A DNA stretch of 47,120 nt from Methanobacterium aggregans (GCF_017874455.1 NZ_JAGGLN010000009.1:1-47120); one strand, 5' to 3'. Shown: positions 33,018 to 42,169, counted from the first letter of the stretch. The notes: generated from the letters alone by a model not told the origin. Translations and numbers: made by a program.

Positions 33018-33809
33018 ATGAGAAGGATAGAATATTCAACATTTTTCTTTGCTTTAATGGGATCATTTGCCGTACTTTTTATTTTAATACCTCTGGTAAC
33101 AATGATATTATCCGAAGATCCTGGGGCAGTTGTAGCCAACCTTCAAGACAGTGAAGTGCTGGGATCAATATTCACAAGTGCATACTGTGCATTAATAGCA
33201 ACCATAATAGCCCTTATATTTGGAATTCCACTTGCTTACACACTTGCAAGGAATGATTTTAAAGGCAAAGGATTTATAGAAGCCATAATAGACATACCCA
33301 TTGTTATACCCCATACAGTGACAGGTATAGCTCTTTTAACAGTTTTTGCACCACATGGAATTCTTGGAATGCCCTTTGGAAAGATTGGAATAAGTTTTAT
33401 TGATGCAATGCCTGGAATAATCGTTGCAATGCTATTTGTGAGTTCATCATTCATGATAAACTCCGCAAGGGAGGGATTTGAAAATGTTGATCCAAGACTC
33501 GAGAAGGTTGCAAGAACACTGGGTTCAGGAAACTTCAGAACCTTCTTTGGAATAACCATACCCCTTTCCCTTCGAAGCATCGTTGTTGGATCCATCATGA
33601 CATGGGCAAGGGCAATAAGTGAATTTGGGGCCGTTATAATCCTGGCCTATTACCCAATGATCGCACCAACCCTCATTTACACCAGGTTCCTGAACTTCGG
33701 TTTGTCTTCATCAAAACCCATTGCAGTTCTACTGATACTCATCTGCATAATGGTTTTTGTAATTGTCAGGTTACTTATAAGTGGATGGAAATCATATGAT
33801 AAGGATTAA
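33018..33809 (+). CDS. wtpB: Tungstate/molybdate ABC transporter permease
   Basis: An integral membrane protein of 263 residues with about six helices. The ABC-permease coupling loop is visible as EGFENVDPRLEKVARTLGSGNFRTFFGITIPL (EAA-type motif, key residues ARTLGS followed by IPL), and ISEFGAVIILAYYP is typical of molybdate/tungstate permeases. IPHTVTGIALLTVFAPHGILG is the characteristic stretch before it. The start at ATG 33018 follows GGTG; an upstream extension of 38 codons overlaps the terminator hairpin and is not credible. It overlaps wtpC by 14 bp and is translationally coupled to it. Confidence 0.92.
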   Translation: MRRIEYSTFFFALMGSFAVLFILIPLVTMILSEDPGAVVANLQDSEVLGSIFTSAYCALIATIIALIFGIPLAYTLARNDFKGKGFIEAIIDIPIVIPHTVTGIALLTVFAPHGILGMPFGKIGISFIDAMPGIIVAMLFVSSSFMINSAREGFENVDPRLEKVARTLGSGNFRTFFGITIPLSLRSIVVGSIMTWARAISEFGAVIILAYYPMIAPTLIYTRFLNFGLSSSKPIAVLLILICIMVFVIVRLLISGWKSYDKD

Positions 33810-34842
33810 AAAGTTATTTAAAGAGTGGAAGGAATTCAAACTGCATGATATAGATTTAGAAATAAATGAAAAGGAATATTTTGTAGTTTTAGGTCCATCA
33901 GGAGCAGGTAAAACTCTTTTACTTGAATTGATTGCAGGGATCTGGATTCCGGACTCTGGAAAAATATTTTTCAAAGGCAGTGATATCACGTTAACAGCCC
34001 CTGAAAAAAGGGGAATTGCACTTGTTTATCAGGATTACATGCTTTTTCCGCATAAGACTGTCTTTGAAAATGTTGTATTTGGACTGAAGCTGAGAAAGTA
34101 CAGTGAGGAAGAGATATCTGAGAAGGCCGATGAACTCATGGAACTTTTAAAGATCAAGGACCTTTCAAACCGTTACCCCCGGACGCTGAGTGGTGGTGAA
34201 AAACAGAGGGTTGCAATTGCAAGGGCTCTCATATTGAAACCTCCAGTTTTACTTTTAGATGAACCACTAAGTGCCCTTGATAAAAACAAACAGAATGAAC
34301 TCATAAAGGAACTCAAACGTATAAACAGGGAGTTCGGAATAACCATAATTCATGTTACCCATAACTTCGAGGAAGCCCTGATGCTTGCAGACAGGGTAGC
34401 TATAATGGACAGTGGAAGAATTTCACAAATTGGAACAACCCACGATATATTCAGAAAACCTGAGAATAAATTTGTTGCAGACTTCGTTGGAGTTGAAAAT
34501 CTCCTGGAAGGAAGGGTTGAAGAAACAAATGGAGATATAACTGCCATTAAAACAGAACACTCCACCATATATTCTGTAACATCTAAAGTAGGTGATGTTT
34601 ACATGAGCATACGCCCCGAGGACATCACCATCTCCCTTAAAAAAGTGGAAACCAGTGCCGTGAACATGCTGAAAGGCAGGGTAAAGGAAGTTGTTGACAT
34701 GGGCACCTTGATAAGCTTGTTAATAGATACTGGAGATGTTTTCATGGTTTTAATGACAAGAAAATCCTTCATGGACATGGAAATAAACGTTGGCATGGAG
34801 GTCTGGATGAACTTCAAGGCTTCAGCAGTGCATGTTTTTTAG
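33796..34842 (+). CDS. wtpC: Tungstate/molybdate ABC transporter ATPase
   Basis: A 348-residue ATPase. Walker A GPSGAGKT, signature LSGGEKQRVAIARAL, Walker B VLLLDEPLSALD and switch HVTHNFEEA are present in order. The last about 110 residues form a TOBE-type regulatory domain (VENLLEGRVEETNGDITAI, SIRPEDITISL, NMLKGRVKEVVDMG), which in relatives binds the oxyanion and shuts the transporter down when it is abundant. ATG at 33796 is taken as start, with GTG 33781 as an alternative. It overlaps wtpB and ends the wtpABC operon, converging on the BtuD-type ATPase gene. Confidence 0.93.
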   Translation: MIRIKKLFKEWKEFKLHDIDLEINEKEYFVVLGPSGAGKTLLLELIAGIWIPDSGKIFFKGSDITLTAPEKRGIALVYQDYMLFPHKTVFENVVFGLKLRKYSEEEISEKADELMELLKIKDLSNRYPRTLSGGEKQRVAIARALILKPPVLLLDEPLSALDKNKQNELIKELKRINREFGITIIHVTHNFEEALMLADRVAIMDSGRISQIGTTHDIFRKPENKFVADFVGVENLLEGRVEETNGDITAIKTEHSTIYSVTSKVGDVYMSIRPEDITISLKKVETSAVNMLKGRVKEVVDMGTLISLLIDTGDVFMVLMTRKSFMDMEINVGMEVWMNFKASAVHVF

Positions 34843-34938
34843 ATCCTAAATCTTCAAGTGGATTTAATCCATCTAGATATGGGATACAGGATATTAATTA
34901 CTCCTTTAAAAATTACTTTTTTAAAAGATCTGGCTTTA

Positions 34939-35736
34939 TTATGGAACCAAATTAGGAGAGCTTATCTTCAAGGGAACACAGGCCTTTCTATCACCCATAT
35001 CCATGACCTTCACCTTGATACCATAAACAGATTCCATGTTCTCCTCTGTTATCACCTCATCTGGAGTGCCCATGTCAATGAAGTTCTTTCCCTTCATTAT
35101 TGCCACTTTGTTGGCTGATATGAAGGCGTGATCAGGGAAGTGGGAGGACATCACAACGGAAAGTCCATTCTTAGCCAATCTTTCTATTATGTTGAGTGTT
35201 CTTATCTGATTGCCAAAATCCAGGTGTGAGGTTGGTTCATCAAGAAGAAGAACATCCGGTTCCTGGGTCAGCACCCTTGCAATGAAGACCAGCTGCTGTT
35301 CACCCCCACTGATCTCGGTGTAGGGTTTGTCCCTCATGTGAAAGATGTTCAGGGACTTCAGGGAATCTTCAGCTATTTTTATATCCTTCTCAGTTGGTGA
35401 GGAGAAGATATCAAGGTGGGGTGCCCTTCCCATGAGCACAACGTCCAGTACTGTGAAGGGGAAGGTGGAGTTGTGCATCTGGGGTATGTAACCTATGTTT
35501 CTGGCTATCTCAGAGTTATTCATTGAGTAGATGTTCCTGCCGTTGAGAAGTACGGAGCCTGATTTCAGCTTCATGAGTCCGTTTAAACACTTGATCATGG
35601 TGGTTTTACCTGTACCGTTTGCCCCTAAAATACAGAACACATCCCCTTTTTTCAGGGAGAAGTTAATGTCCTCAAAGATGTTCTCCCCTCCATTGTAGGA
35701 GAAGGTTCCCCCTACCATTTCAAGTAAATGGTTCAT
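34939..35736 (-). CDS. ABC transporter ATPase (FepC/BtuD/MolC type)
   Basis: A 265-residue ATPase of the iron-siderophore, cobalamin and molybdate import class. Walker A is GANGTGKTT, the signature is EISGGEQQLVFIARVL, Walker B is VLLLDEPTSHLD and the switch is SSHFPDHAFISANKVAIM. ATG at 35734-35736 is the start: GGGAGGTG lies just before it, and it overlaps the permease stop codon (ATGA). Last gene of a three-gene operon with a BtuC-type permease and a FecB-type binding protein. Confidence 0.92.
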   Translation of the reverse strand: MNHLLEMVGGTFSYNGGENIFEDINFSLKKGDVFCILGANGTGKTTMIKCLNGLMKLKSGSVLLNGRNIYSMNNSEIARNIGYIPQMHNSTFPFTVLDVVLMGRAPHLDIFSSPTEKDIKIAEDSLKSLNIFHMRDKPYTEISGGEQQLVFIARVLTQEPDVLLLDEPTSHLDFGNQIRTLNIIERLAKNGLSVVMSSHFPDHAFISANKVAIMKGKNFIDMGTPDEVITEENMESVYGIKVKVMDMGDRKACVPLKISSPNLVP

Positions 35737-36782
35737 GACCACACCTCCCTGCTCTTCATAAGGAGGTAAAGGAAGAATGGTGCACCTATGAGTGCTGTTA
35801 AAATTCCCAAAGGAATTTCAACTGTGACTAAGGTTCTGGCCACATCATCTATGAGAAGGAGGAAGAAAGCTCCAAGAACTATGCTTGCAGGTAGAAGTAC
35901 CTTGTGATCAGGGCCAACTATCATTCTGGTTATGTGGGGTATTACAAGTCCAATCCATCCAATAATCCCGCATATACTGATTGATGATGCTGTTACCACA
36001 GTACAGCACACAATTATAAGTCCCTGCATTCTCCTGGTGTTTATTCCAAGGGTTTGGGCCTCTTCCTCACCCATGGAAATAACGTTTATCCTCCATCTTA
36101 CCATTAAAAGGATTGCAGTTCCTATAACTATGGGAACACCCATTATAATAAGATCCTGATTGTTAACCGCTGCAAGGCTTCCCATGAGCCAGAAAACAAT
36201 GGTCTGCAGCTGTCCATAGGGATCTGCAACGTACTTTATCAGGGAGAGGAGTGCAGAGAAGAGTGAAGCTATGGCAATACCGCAGAGCACCAGTGTCAGC
36301 ATGGAAGTGCCCTTAAATGCCCTTGCAATGAAGTAGGTTAATCCAACAGCCACGAGCCCCCATGCGAAGGCTGATATCTGTGTCATGAACACGCTGGCTG
36401 AAAAGAGTATTGCAAGGGAGGCCCCGAACCCTGCACCCGCTGAAACACCTAGTTTATCCGGGGAAACCAGGGGGTTCTGGAAGAGTCCCTGGAAAGATGC
36501 ACCTGCAATGGATAGAGCAGCCCCTATCATCATGGCAGCCACTATCCTTGGAAACCTTATCTGGAAGATGATGGTGTCCACTGCAGGGGGCAGTGTGAAG
36601 TTGATAAGACCCAACTTGGAGGCCACGGCCAGTACAACCTCATTCAGAGACAGGGGATATCTTCCAAAAAGAAATGAGAGGAAGAATAGAATGATCAGGG
36701 CAATTATCATTAGAAGTACTGCAGATACTTCATGTGATACTACCTTTTCCCTGATTTTCTCTTTGAACAAATTTTCACCCAT
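35733..36782 (-). CDS. ABC transporter permease (FecCD/BtuC/MolB type)
   Basis: An integral membrane protein of 349 residues with about ten helices. Family motifs include RFPRIVAAMMIGAALSIAGASFQGLFQNPLVSPDKLGVSAGAGFGA (read in parts: GAALSIAGASFQGLFQNPL and PDKLGVSAGAG), FWLMGSLAAVN, WIGLVIPHITRMIVGPDHKVLLP and EIPLGILTALIGAPFFLYLL. It forms the channel for the imported metal complex. It starts 12 bp after the binding-protein gene and overlaps the ATPase gene by 4 bp. Confidence 0.92.
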   Translation of the reverse strand: MGENLFKEKIREKVVSHEVSAVLLMIIALIILFFLSFLFGRYPLSLNEVVLAVASKLGLINFTLPPAVDTIIFQIRFPRIVAAMMIGAALSIAGASFQGLFQNPLVSPDKLGVSAGAGFGASLAILFSASVFMTQISAFAWGLVAVGLTYFIARAFKGTSMLTLVLCGIAIASLFSALLSLIKYVADPYGQLQTIVFWLMGSLAAVNNQDLIIMGVPIVIGTAILLMVRWRINVISMGEEEAQTLGINTRRMQGLIIVCCTVVTASSISICGIIGWIGLVIPHITRMIVGPDHKVLLPASIVLGAFFLLLIDDVARTLVTVEIPLGILTALIGAPFFLYLLMKSREVWS

Positions 36783-36793
36783 ATTAAAATCTT

Positions 36794-37873
36794 TTAAGTT
36801 TGATTCAATCCAGAAGAGCTCAGTATACTGGACACCTGCTCATCAGTCAAGTTGTAGTGGTAGAACTCTGAGTAGAACTCCTTTGTAAGACTGTTCAGGT
36901 CCAGGTCCTGGAACTTGTCAGGGTAGAGTACCTTGGCAGTCCATGGTATGCCCATAATTGTGTTGGCTCCAGGTGGTCCTTCAAACCAGTTGAATGGAGA
37001 CTGTGGTGCCAGGTAAACCTGCCTGTTCTTAACAGCTGTTATGTTCTGCCACTGGGAGTTTGAATATACACCATTGTAGAAATCAGAACTGCTTGTGATG
37101 ATAACGTCTGGGTTCCACTGAAGTATGAGTTCCATTGAAACTCCCATTCCACCCTTGGATACAGGGGCCTGTACAACGTTGGTTCCACCGCAGATGGTTA
37201 TAAGCTGGGCCTGGGGTGAACCTGGGGCGTATGTTTTCAGTCCAGTTGAATCCTTTGCATAGTAAACCTTCTTCTTCTCATTCTCAGGTATGGTGGACAC
37301 CGTGGTGTTGACCTGGTTCAGGACCTTTTTGTAGAAGGCCGTGAGATTGTCTGCTTTCCCAGTTTCTCCAGTGACCTTTCCAACGAAACTGATGGCTGAA
37401 ACTATGTCTGTGAGGTTGTTGTCACCCTCAACATCCAGAACTGGAACTTCACCGAACTTCTCCTGTATCTCGTTGACATCATCCACCGTGCCTCCATGAC
37501 CCACCAGTACTATGTCGGGGTTTGAGGAGAGTATGGATTCGTAGTTGGCATTTTTCTTACCCCCGCCCAGAACTGGAAGTTCAGTGTACCCCTGGGACAT
37601 GTAAGTGTTCTGGTCTTCGGATCTCTGAGAGTCCCATCCAACCATCTTGTCAGGGGCCAGCATGTAGAGTAGGACTGTTGATGAAGCACTGAGGGAGTAG
37701 ACCTTGTTGACTGTTGCCGGCATGTCAACACTCCTCCCCAGCATGTCTGTGAACTGGTCTCCTGAACTGGATCCATGTCCAGTGTAAGCCGTGGCCACTA
37801 CAATCACACCAACAACAGCTAAAACTGCAATTATTATCAGTACAATTACTTTAGGATTTTTGATAGATTTCAT
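36794..37873 (-). CDS. Metal-complex ABC transporter binding protein (FecB/BtuF/MolA type)
   Basis: An exported binding protein of 359 residues with an N-terminal signal anchor (VIVLIIIAVLAVVGVIVVATAY). The fold is the class III helical-backbone type: TDMLGRSVDMPATVNKVYSLSASSTVLLYMLAP, GWDSQRSEDQNTYMSQGY, ILSSNPDIVLVGHGG, then a long helix and MELILQWNPDVIITSSSDFYNG and GPPGANTIMGIPWTAKVLYPDKF. Such proteins carry ferric siderophore, cobalamin, or (MolA in Haemophilus) molybdate/tungstate. Its location opposite wtpABC and molbindin favours an oxyanion or cofactor metal. The upstream spacer holds two weaker copies of the CGATA element. Confidence 0.88.
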   Translation of the reverse strand: MKSIKNPKVIVLIIIAVLAVVGVIVVATAYTGHGSSSGDQFTDMLGRSVDMPATVNKVYSLSASSTVLLYMLAPDKMVGWDSQRSEDQNTYMSQGYTELPVLGGGKKNANYESILSSNPDIVLVGHGGTVDDVNEIQEKFGEVPVLDVEGDNNLTDIVSAISFVGKVTGETGKADNLTAFYKKVLNQVNTTVSTIPENEKKKVYYAKDSTGLKTYAPGSPQAQLITICGGTNVVQAPVSKGGMGVSMELILQWNPDVIITSSSDFYNGVYSNSQWQNITAVKNRQVYLAPQSPFNWFEGPPGANTIMGIPWTAKVLYPDKFQDLDLNSLTKEFYSEFYHYNLTDEQVSSILSSSGLNQT

Positions 37874-37966
37874 AGATTTACAACCTGTTATTTTTGGTTA
37901 AAAGGATGAAGCTTCTTTTTATGAACTAAACTTTCTCTTACCTTTTATAAGCTAAATTTTATTATG

Positions 37967-37990
37967 CGATATGAGTTAATAAACGTGTTG
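37967..37990 (-). promoter_or_regulatory. Half-conserved CGATA element before the FecB-type gene
   Basis: On the minus strand the arms read CAACA and TATCG with 14 bp between them, containing TTTATTAA as TATA-like core. Right arm perfect, left arm diverged. The three bases after it, CAT, match those after the surface-gene copies. It lies about 94 bp upstream of the binding-protein start codon. Confidence 0.5.
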
Positions 37991-38135
37991 AAATGGTTGA
38001 TTTATGGGGTTAGCTTAATTTCATAATATCCCACCTACCTTTATGAGGATCTGTGTATTGTTTCGCTTGTTTATTGCTTCAAGGATTCATGTTTTGAAAA
38101 TGTCAGGTTTTGATCTGACCAGATTTAGGTTTATA

Positions 38136-38159
38136 CAATATGTATTAATAAACATATCG
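38136..38159 (-). promoter_or_regulatory. CGATA-N14-TATTG element far upstream of the FecB-type gene
   Basis: Minus-strand arms CGATA and TATTG flank 14 bp with TTTATTAA in the middle: nine of ten arm bases fit the palindrome. It is about 260 bp from the binding-protein start codon and could be a second promoter or a remote operator; the palindrome reads nearly as well on the plus strand. Confidence 0.5.
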
Positions 38160-38644
38160 AAGGGATATTTTGGGAATTTTGGGTTTAAGGGAAAATTACA
38201 GGGATTTGAAACCTATTTACAGATTTAAAATGATTAAATAACATTAATATCAAAATTAATGTAAAATATGATATTAAATGTTTTTATAATAGTTTTAATT
38301 AGGTTATATCTAAAAAAAACATCTTTTAGGTTCCAATTTTATCCATAAAATCATCACATGAGTGTGCATTTTAACCAGTGCCACCTATTTTTAAAAACAT
38401 TTAAAAACAACTTAAAAATCATTTATAACATATTTAAAATATTTAATACCCAATATAAGCCATTTTAACTCTTAATTTTAATTATAAATATTAATCTAAG
38501 GATTTACAACTTAAAATCCGTTTTTTTTTCATTGAAAAGGTATTAAATTATTATAACAAAGTATAAATATTAATAAGAAATAAACCAGCACTGTCGAATA
38601 CAATGTGATCACACTTCGATGCAATAGAAAGAGGTGAAAAAATT

Positions 38645-39526
38645 ATGGGAAAAATTAGAAAATCGAATATGGTGATTCCTATTGTTTTTATATGCTTAAT
38701 TATGGCTACAATAGGATCCGCAACTGCGTACTCTTCAATATCTACGAATAAGAACGTCAATTTAGTTGTGGCAAATGATCTTGGAGCCAGATTTAATATT
38801 AATGGAGATAACACTTACAACTTCTTCAGTGCAAACCAAAATCCAGGGCAAGGTTTAAACGCACTACACATAGCTCCAGACAATACAACTTCATCTGGAA
38901 GTGTAACAAGCACTAATGCCCTTTCTGGTACTTTTTTTATGAGTGATACTGGTGGTCGTGGATGGGATGACGATGGAATACTCATGATCGCAGTAAACGG
39001 AAGTATGGACGACTTATCCAATTTATCAATCACAATAAATGCTTCAGGATATGTGTGGAATCCTGTTCCAACAGGTTCATACCCTGCATACAACAGCACC
39101 ACTTATGTATCAACATTAAATGAAACATTTGACTCCTCTGATTTCAGTGGTGCCAACGGTTACATTTCAACATGGAAACCCTGCCCTACAGCAAATTATC
39201 CTCTTTACGAAGGTCAAGATGTGAGTCAAGATACTCAAAATGGTAACACATTCCACATAATCTTCGTTGACTGCAAAGCAGGAATCATAGGTACGGGAAC
39301 ACAATCATCTTCAACTTGGAGCGGTAAAACAGCCGTTAACAACGGCATGATTAATGTTACCTACGCAGTCAGTGGTCTTCCACAAAGTTCTCTACTCTCT
39401 TTCAATGATTACGCATTCTGCAACAGTTCCAACCAGGGCCAGGGCATAAGATGGACCAATTCAGTGAATACACCTGGAAACAATTCAGCATCCACCTCAG
39501 GATGGTACATTGCAAGTTGGTTCTAA
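38645..39526 (+). CDS. Secreted surface protein, family A
   Basis: A 293-residue protein with a signal peptide (residues about 1-29, ending SATAYSS after the hydrophobic VIPIVFICLIMATIG) and an Asn/Ser/Thr-rich exported domain with many N-glycosylation sequons. No known domain is recognised. It is homologous along its length to the incomplete protein at 46156: both have DTGGRGWDDDGIL / TTGGRGYNDDIIL, then ASGYVWN / SSGYNWT, NETFDSSDF / NETFTKSDF, and near the C-terminus NQGQGIRWTN / KDGEGISWTT. It ends at this domain with no anchor, so it may be released or held by other means. GAGGTGAAA precedes the ATG. Confidence 0.75.
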   Translation: MGKIRKSNMVIPIVFICLIMATIGSATAYSSISTNKNVNLVVANDLGARFNINGDNTYNFFSANQNPGQGLNALHIAPDNTTSSGSVTSTNALSGTFFMSDTGGRGWDDDGILMIAVNGSMDDLSNLSITINASGYVWNPVPTGSYPAYNSTTYVSTLNETFDSSDFSGANGYISTWKPCPTANYPLYEGQDVSQDTQNGNTFHIIFVDCKAGIIGTGTQSSSTWSGKTAVNNGMINVTYAVSGLPQSSLLSFNDYAFCNSSNQGQGIRWTNSVNTPGNNSASTSGWYIASWF

Positions 39527-39561
39527 AATACATTAAGTGCCTACAATGATATTAAAAATTG

Positions 39562-39635
39562 GAAGGGATAGAATAATCCCTTCAAACTATTTTTAGAGGA
39601 TATCTCCTAAAAAAAGAAGGATATGCCCTATCCTT
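39562..39635 (+). terminator. Two tandem hairpins after the first surface gene
   Basis: GAAGGGAT (39562-39569) pairs with ATCCCTTC (39576-39583), followed by ATTTTTAG. A second hairpin is AAGGATA (39617-39623) with TATCCTT (39629-39635) and a 5-base loop. They lie 36-110 bp after the stop codon and probably end or protect the transcript. Confidence 0.6.
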
Positions 39636-39693
39636 TAAGATTAAGTTTTATAAAATTATTCAATATTCTGATCATAACTAATACCTCACTGAT

Positions 39694-39717
39694 CGATACG
39701 TATAAATATAAATCTCG
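39694..39717 (+). promoter_or_regulatory. CGATA-N14-TCTCG element of the PQQ-propeller gene
   Basis: CGATA at 39694-39698 and TCTCG at 39713-39717 flank 14 bp with the TATA-like TATAAATA. The spacing equals that of the other copies. Confidence 0.65.
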
Positions 39718-39767
39718 ATTATTAATAATCGTGGATCTTTATTACTTTATTCATTTTTTTGATCCAC
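39716..39767 (+). promoter_or_regulatory. 16-bp perfect palindrome and 5'-end hairpin of the PQQ-propeller gene
   Basis: CGATTATTAATAATCG at 39716-39731 is a perfect palindrome between TATA box and expected transcription start. GTGGATC (39731-39737) then pairs with GATCCAC (39761-39767), a 7-bp stem with a 23-base loop that would begin at the mRNA 5' end. Confidence 0.55.
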
Positions 39768-39798
39768 AAAAAATAAAAGATTGCAAAAGGAGGTAAAA

Positions 39799-41883
39799 AT
39801 GAGAAGATATAACAAAATATCCCTGCTCATGATTTTCACCGTAATACTCTGCATCTCAGTATTGGGAACAGCAAGTGCAGCAGACACTGCAAACAGCAAC
39901 ACTGGACCTACTGTTACTGCTAATTTAACCAGCGGAACCTACAACACCTCACAGACCGTGGCTTTAACCACAAATGACAGCAGCGCAACAACCTACTACA
40001 CAAACGACACAACAGATCCAAGAAACAGCGGCACAAGAATCACTTACACAACACCCATCACCATAAACACAACCACCACACTACGATACGCAGCAGAAGA
40101 CCCCTCAGGAAACTGGAGCCCATTATACCTACAAAACTACGTAATTGGAAATGGAACACTAAAAAACAACACTGGCCAATCCAGTTACACAGGACCACAA
40201 ACCAACACAACTTTCTGGACATACTCTACTGGAACCGGAATAGATGGTACCTCTGTTGTGGGATCAGATGGAACCATATACGTGGGGACCTTTGATGGTG
40301 AAAGTAAATCGGGTTGTCTATACGCATTCTACCCAAATGGAACACTAAAGTGGGTATATAACACATATGGTGGAATAAAAGGTAGTCCCTCTCTTGGAGC
40401 AGACGGAACCATATACGTGGGGAGTTATTGGGGTATTGTTTATGCAATAAACCCTGATGGAACACTAAACTGGTCTTATGACACTTACTTCCAAGATAAT
40501 GGGAAATATAGAACAACACTATCAGATAGAACAATATATGGTTCACCAACAGTTGGAGCAGATGGAACCATATACATCGGAGCATATAACGGTGGAAAGT
40601 TGTATGCGATCAACCCTGATGGAACAACCAAATGGAAATGTAAAGCCAGCAATATTATGTATGGTTCCCCTGCTATCGGCTCAGATGGAACCATATACAT
40701 CGGAGCCCTTGATTTTGTAGTTTATGCAATAAATCCTGATGGAACAATCAAATGGACACACAAAACAGGAGCTGCCATTTACGGCTCTCCAAGTATCGGT
40801 TCAGACGGTACCATATATGTATCAAGCCAAGATGGTAACCTTTATGCATTCAATCCGGATGGAACAATCAAATGGACCTTTGAGCATAGTGGTTACTGCG
40901 CCCCCAGTATCGGCAAAGATGGTACCATCTATTTAGAAAGTTGGAGTTGTATTTACGCTTTAAATCCTGATGGAACAATCAAATGGACTTACTCTGCAGA
41001 ATGCGCTGGATATGGTCCAATAACAATTGGAGCAGATGGAACCATCTATTTTGGTTGCCTCTCATCCCTACAAGTTTACGGTGTTGATGAATCAGGATTT
41101 ACTGATCTGTATGCATTAAACTCGAACGGAACGCTTAAATGGAGTTATCACGTGGGCGGCGTGATTGGTGGTATAACAGTTGGTCCAGATGGAAGTATTT
41201 ATGTTGGAACTCGCGCCACCGAAAATTTCTACGCATTCAAGGATGTTCCAGTAGCTGGCTTCACCTCAAATACAACAGGTGATACACCATTAACTGTACA
41301 CTTAACAGATAATAGTACCAATAATCCAACAAGTTGGAGTTGGGATTTTGGAGATGGAACAAGCAGCAATTCACAAAACCCCACACACACCTACACAAAA
41401 ACAGGAACCTACAAAGTTACTCTAACTGTAACCAATCGCTACGGTAACAATACAAAGATAAGTTACATCACAGTTACAGACATCACACCACCAACAGTCA
41501 ACGTAAGTCTTCAGGGTGGTAACTACTACAGCTCACAAAGTTTTACATTAAAGGCAAGTGAAACAGCCACAATCTATTACACAACTGACGGTAGCACTCC
41601 TACAACCAGCAGCACGAAGTACACAGGAAGAATAGGTTTTACAACGTCCAAAACCCTGAAGTTCTTTGCAGTGGATGCAACAGGCAATATATCACAGATC
41701 TACACGCAACGTTACAACATCTACAAACTAGTGAGCTACAAATACAAAGTCAGTGCCAAGTGGAAAAAAGTCTGGGCCAAAGTCAAATGGAAAAAAGTCC
41801 GAGGCAAATGGAGATACCACTGGGTAAAAGTCTGGAAATACAAAACAATAACCAAAACAGGCACAAAATGGGTAAAAACCTAA
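39799..41883 (+). CDS. Secreted surface protein: eight-bladed PQQ-like propeller, PKD and chitobiase-C-like domains, basic tail
   Basis: A 694-residue exported protein. Signal peptide about residues 1-28 (ISLLMIFTVILCISVLG, then TASAADT). A chitobiase/hexosaminidase C-terminal-like domain spans about 35-110 (SGTYNTSQTVALTTNDSSA, TTLRYAAEDPSGNWSP). Eight repeats of the form DGTIYVG...LYAINPDGTIKW follow at about 125-490, making a probable eight-bladed PQQ/pyrrolo-quinoline-type propeller. A PKD domain (SWSWDFGDGTSSN, TYTKTGTYKVTLTV) lies at about 492-575 and a second chitobiase-like domain at 578-645. The last about 48 residues are basic and aromatic (WKKVRGKWRYHWVKVWKYK). The start at ATG 39799 is fixed by AAAAGGAGGT. 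Likely role: adhesion or structural surface protein. Confidence 0.85.
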   Translation: MRRYNKISLLMIFTVILCISVLGTASAADTANSNTGPTVTANLTSGTYNTSQTVALTTNDSSATTYYTNDTTDPRNSGTRITYTTPITINTTTTLRYAAEDPSGNWSPLYLQNYVIGNGTLKNNTGQSSYTGPQTNTTFWTYSTGTGIDGTSVVGSDGTIYVGTFDGESKSGCLYAFYPNGTLKWVYNTYGGIKGSPSLGADGTIYVGSYWGIVYAINPDGTLNWSYDTYFQDNGKYRTTLSDRTIYGSPTVGADGTIYIGAYNGGKLYAINPDGTTKWKCKASNIMYGSPAIGSDGTIYIGALDFVVYAINPDGTIKWTHKTGAAIYGSPSIGSDGTIYVSSQDGNLYAFNPDGTIKWTFEHSGYCAPSIGKDGTIYLESWSCIYALNPDGTIKWTYSAECAGYGPITIGADGTIYFGCLSSLQVYGVDESGFTDLYALNSNGTLKWSYHVGGVIGGITVGPDGSIYVGTRATENFYAFKDVPVAGFTSNTTGDTPLTVHLTDNSTNNPTSWSWDFGDGTSSNSQNPTHTYTKTGTYKVTLTVTNRYGNNTKISYITVTDITPPTVNVSLQGGNYYSSQSFTLKASETATIYYTTDGSTPTTSSTKYTGRIGFTTSKTLKFFAVDATGNISQIYTQRYNIYKLVSYKYKVSAKWKKVWAKVKWKKVRGKWRYHWVKVWKYKTITKTGTKWVKT

Positions 41884-42055
41884 ATTTTCCCCCATTTTTT
41901 ATTTTTTTAAGATTAAAAGAAAATATCATTATTATCCTAAAGTACTACTAAAACTAATTTTTATAAGCTAAAAACTGTCCAATTCAACAGTTACTTTGTT
42001 TATTACTAATTTTAAAAATTCAAACCCCCTTCAAAAATCAAACCCCCCACGCATT

Positions 42056-42079
42056 CGATAGGTTTATATAATCATGTCG
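42056..42079 (+). promoter_or_regulatory. CGATA-N14-TGTCG element of the SBBP gene
   Basis: CGATA at 42056-42060 and TGTCG at 42075-42079 around a TATA box TTTATATA (42063-42070). Nine of ten arm bases fit the palindrome. Confidence 0.7.
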
Positions 42080-42094
42080 CATAATTTCAATTCG

Positions 42095-42132
42095 TGGATC
42101 ATATTAATACTTTATTTTATTTTATCGATCCA
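42095..42132 (+). promoter_or_regulatory. 5'-end inverted repeat of the SBBP gene
   Basis: TGGATC (42095-42100) and GATCCA (42127-42132) with a 26-base loop. The first arm starts 39 bp after the start of the CGATA element, where transcription is expected to begin. Confidence 0.55.
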
Positions 42133-42169
42133 GAAAAAACGAACAAAAAAATGGAGGTGAAAAAGGCAA

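Larger units (their letters stand above)
37874..38644. other. 771-bp spacer between the metal transporter and the surface-protein island
   Basis: Divergent promoter region. It holds two minus-strand copies of the 24-bp element (37967-37990 and 38136-38159), the TATA box of the first surface-protein gene (GTATAAATAT, 38561-38570), and a 5' leader with nested inverted repeats. A 61-codon frame at 38043-38228 lacks a ribosome binding site and is not accepted as a gene. The stretch 38230-38540 is AT-rich with nothing recognisable. Confidence 0.5.
41570..42163 (+). repeat. Duplicated block, copy 1: chitobiase-like domain end, basic tail, intergenic promoter
   Basis: From the last chitobiase-like domain of the PQQ-propeller gene to the ribosome binding site of the next gene, the DNA is clearly related to 45590-46152. 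Both contain the tail coding sequence, AAAAACTG-CCAATTCAAC, the CGATA element, TGGATC...GATCCA and AATGGAGGTGAAAAA in the same order and spacing. Confidence 0.8.

Noticed and set aside
38043..38228. 61-codon frame in the spacer before the surface island
   Set aside because: No ribosome binding site and it overlaps a copy of the 24-bp element; probably chance.
40320..41220. Repetitive DNA resembling an array (DGTIY...NPDGT codons)
   Set aside because: Not a CRISPR or mobile repeat: it is the coding sequence of propeller blades with diverged units of varying length.
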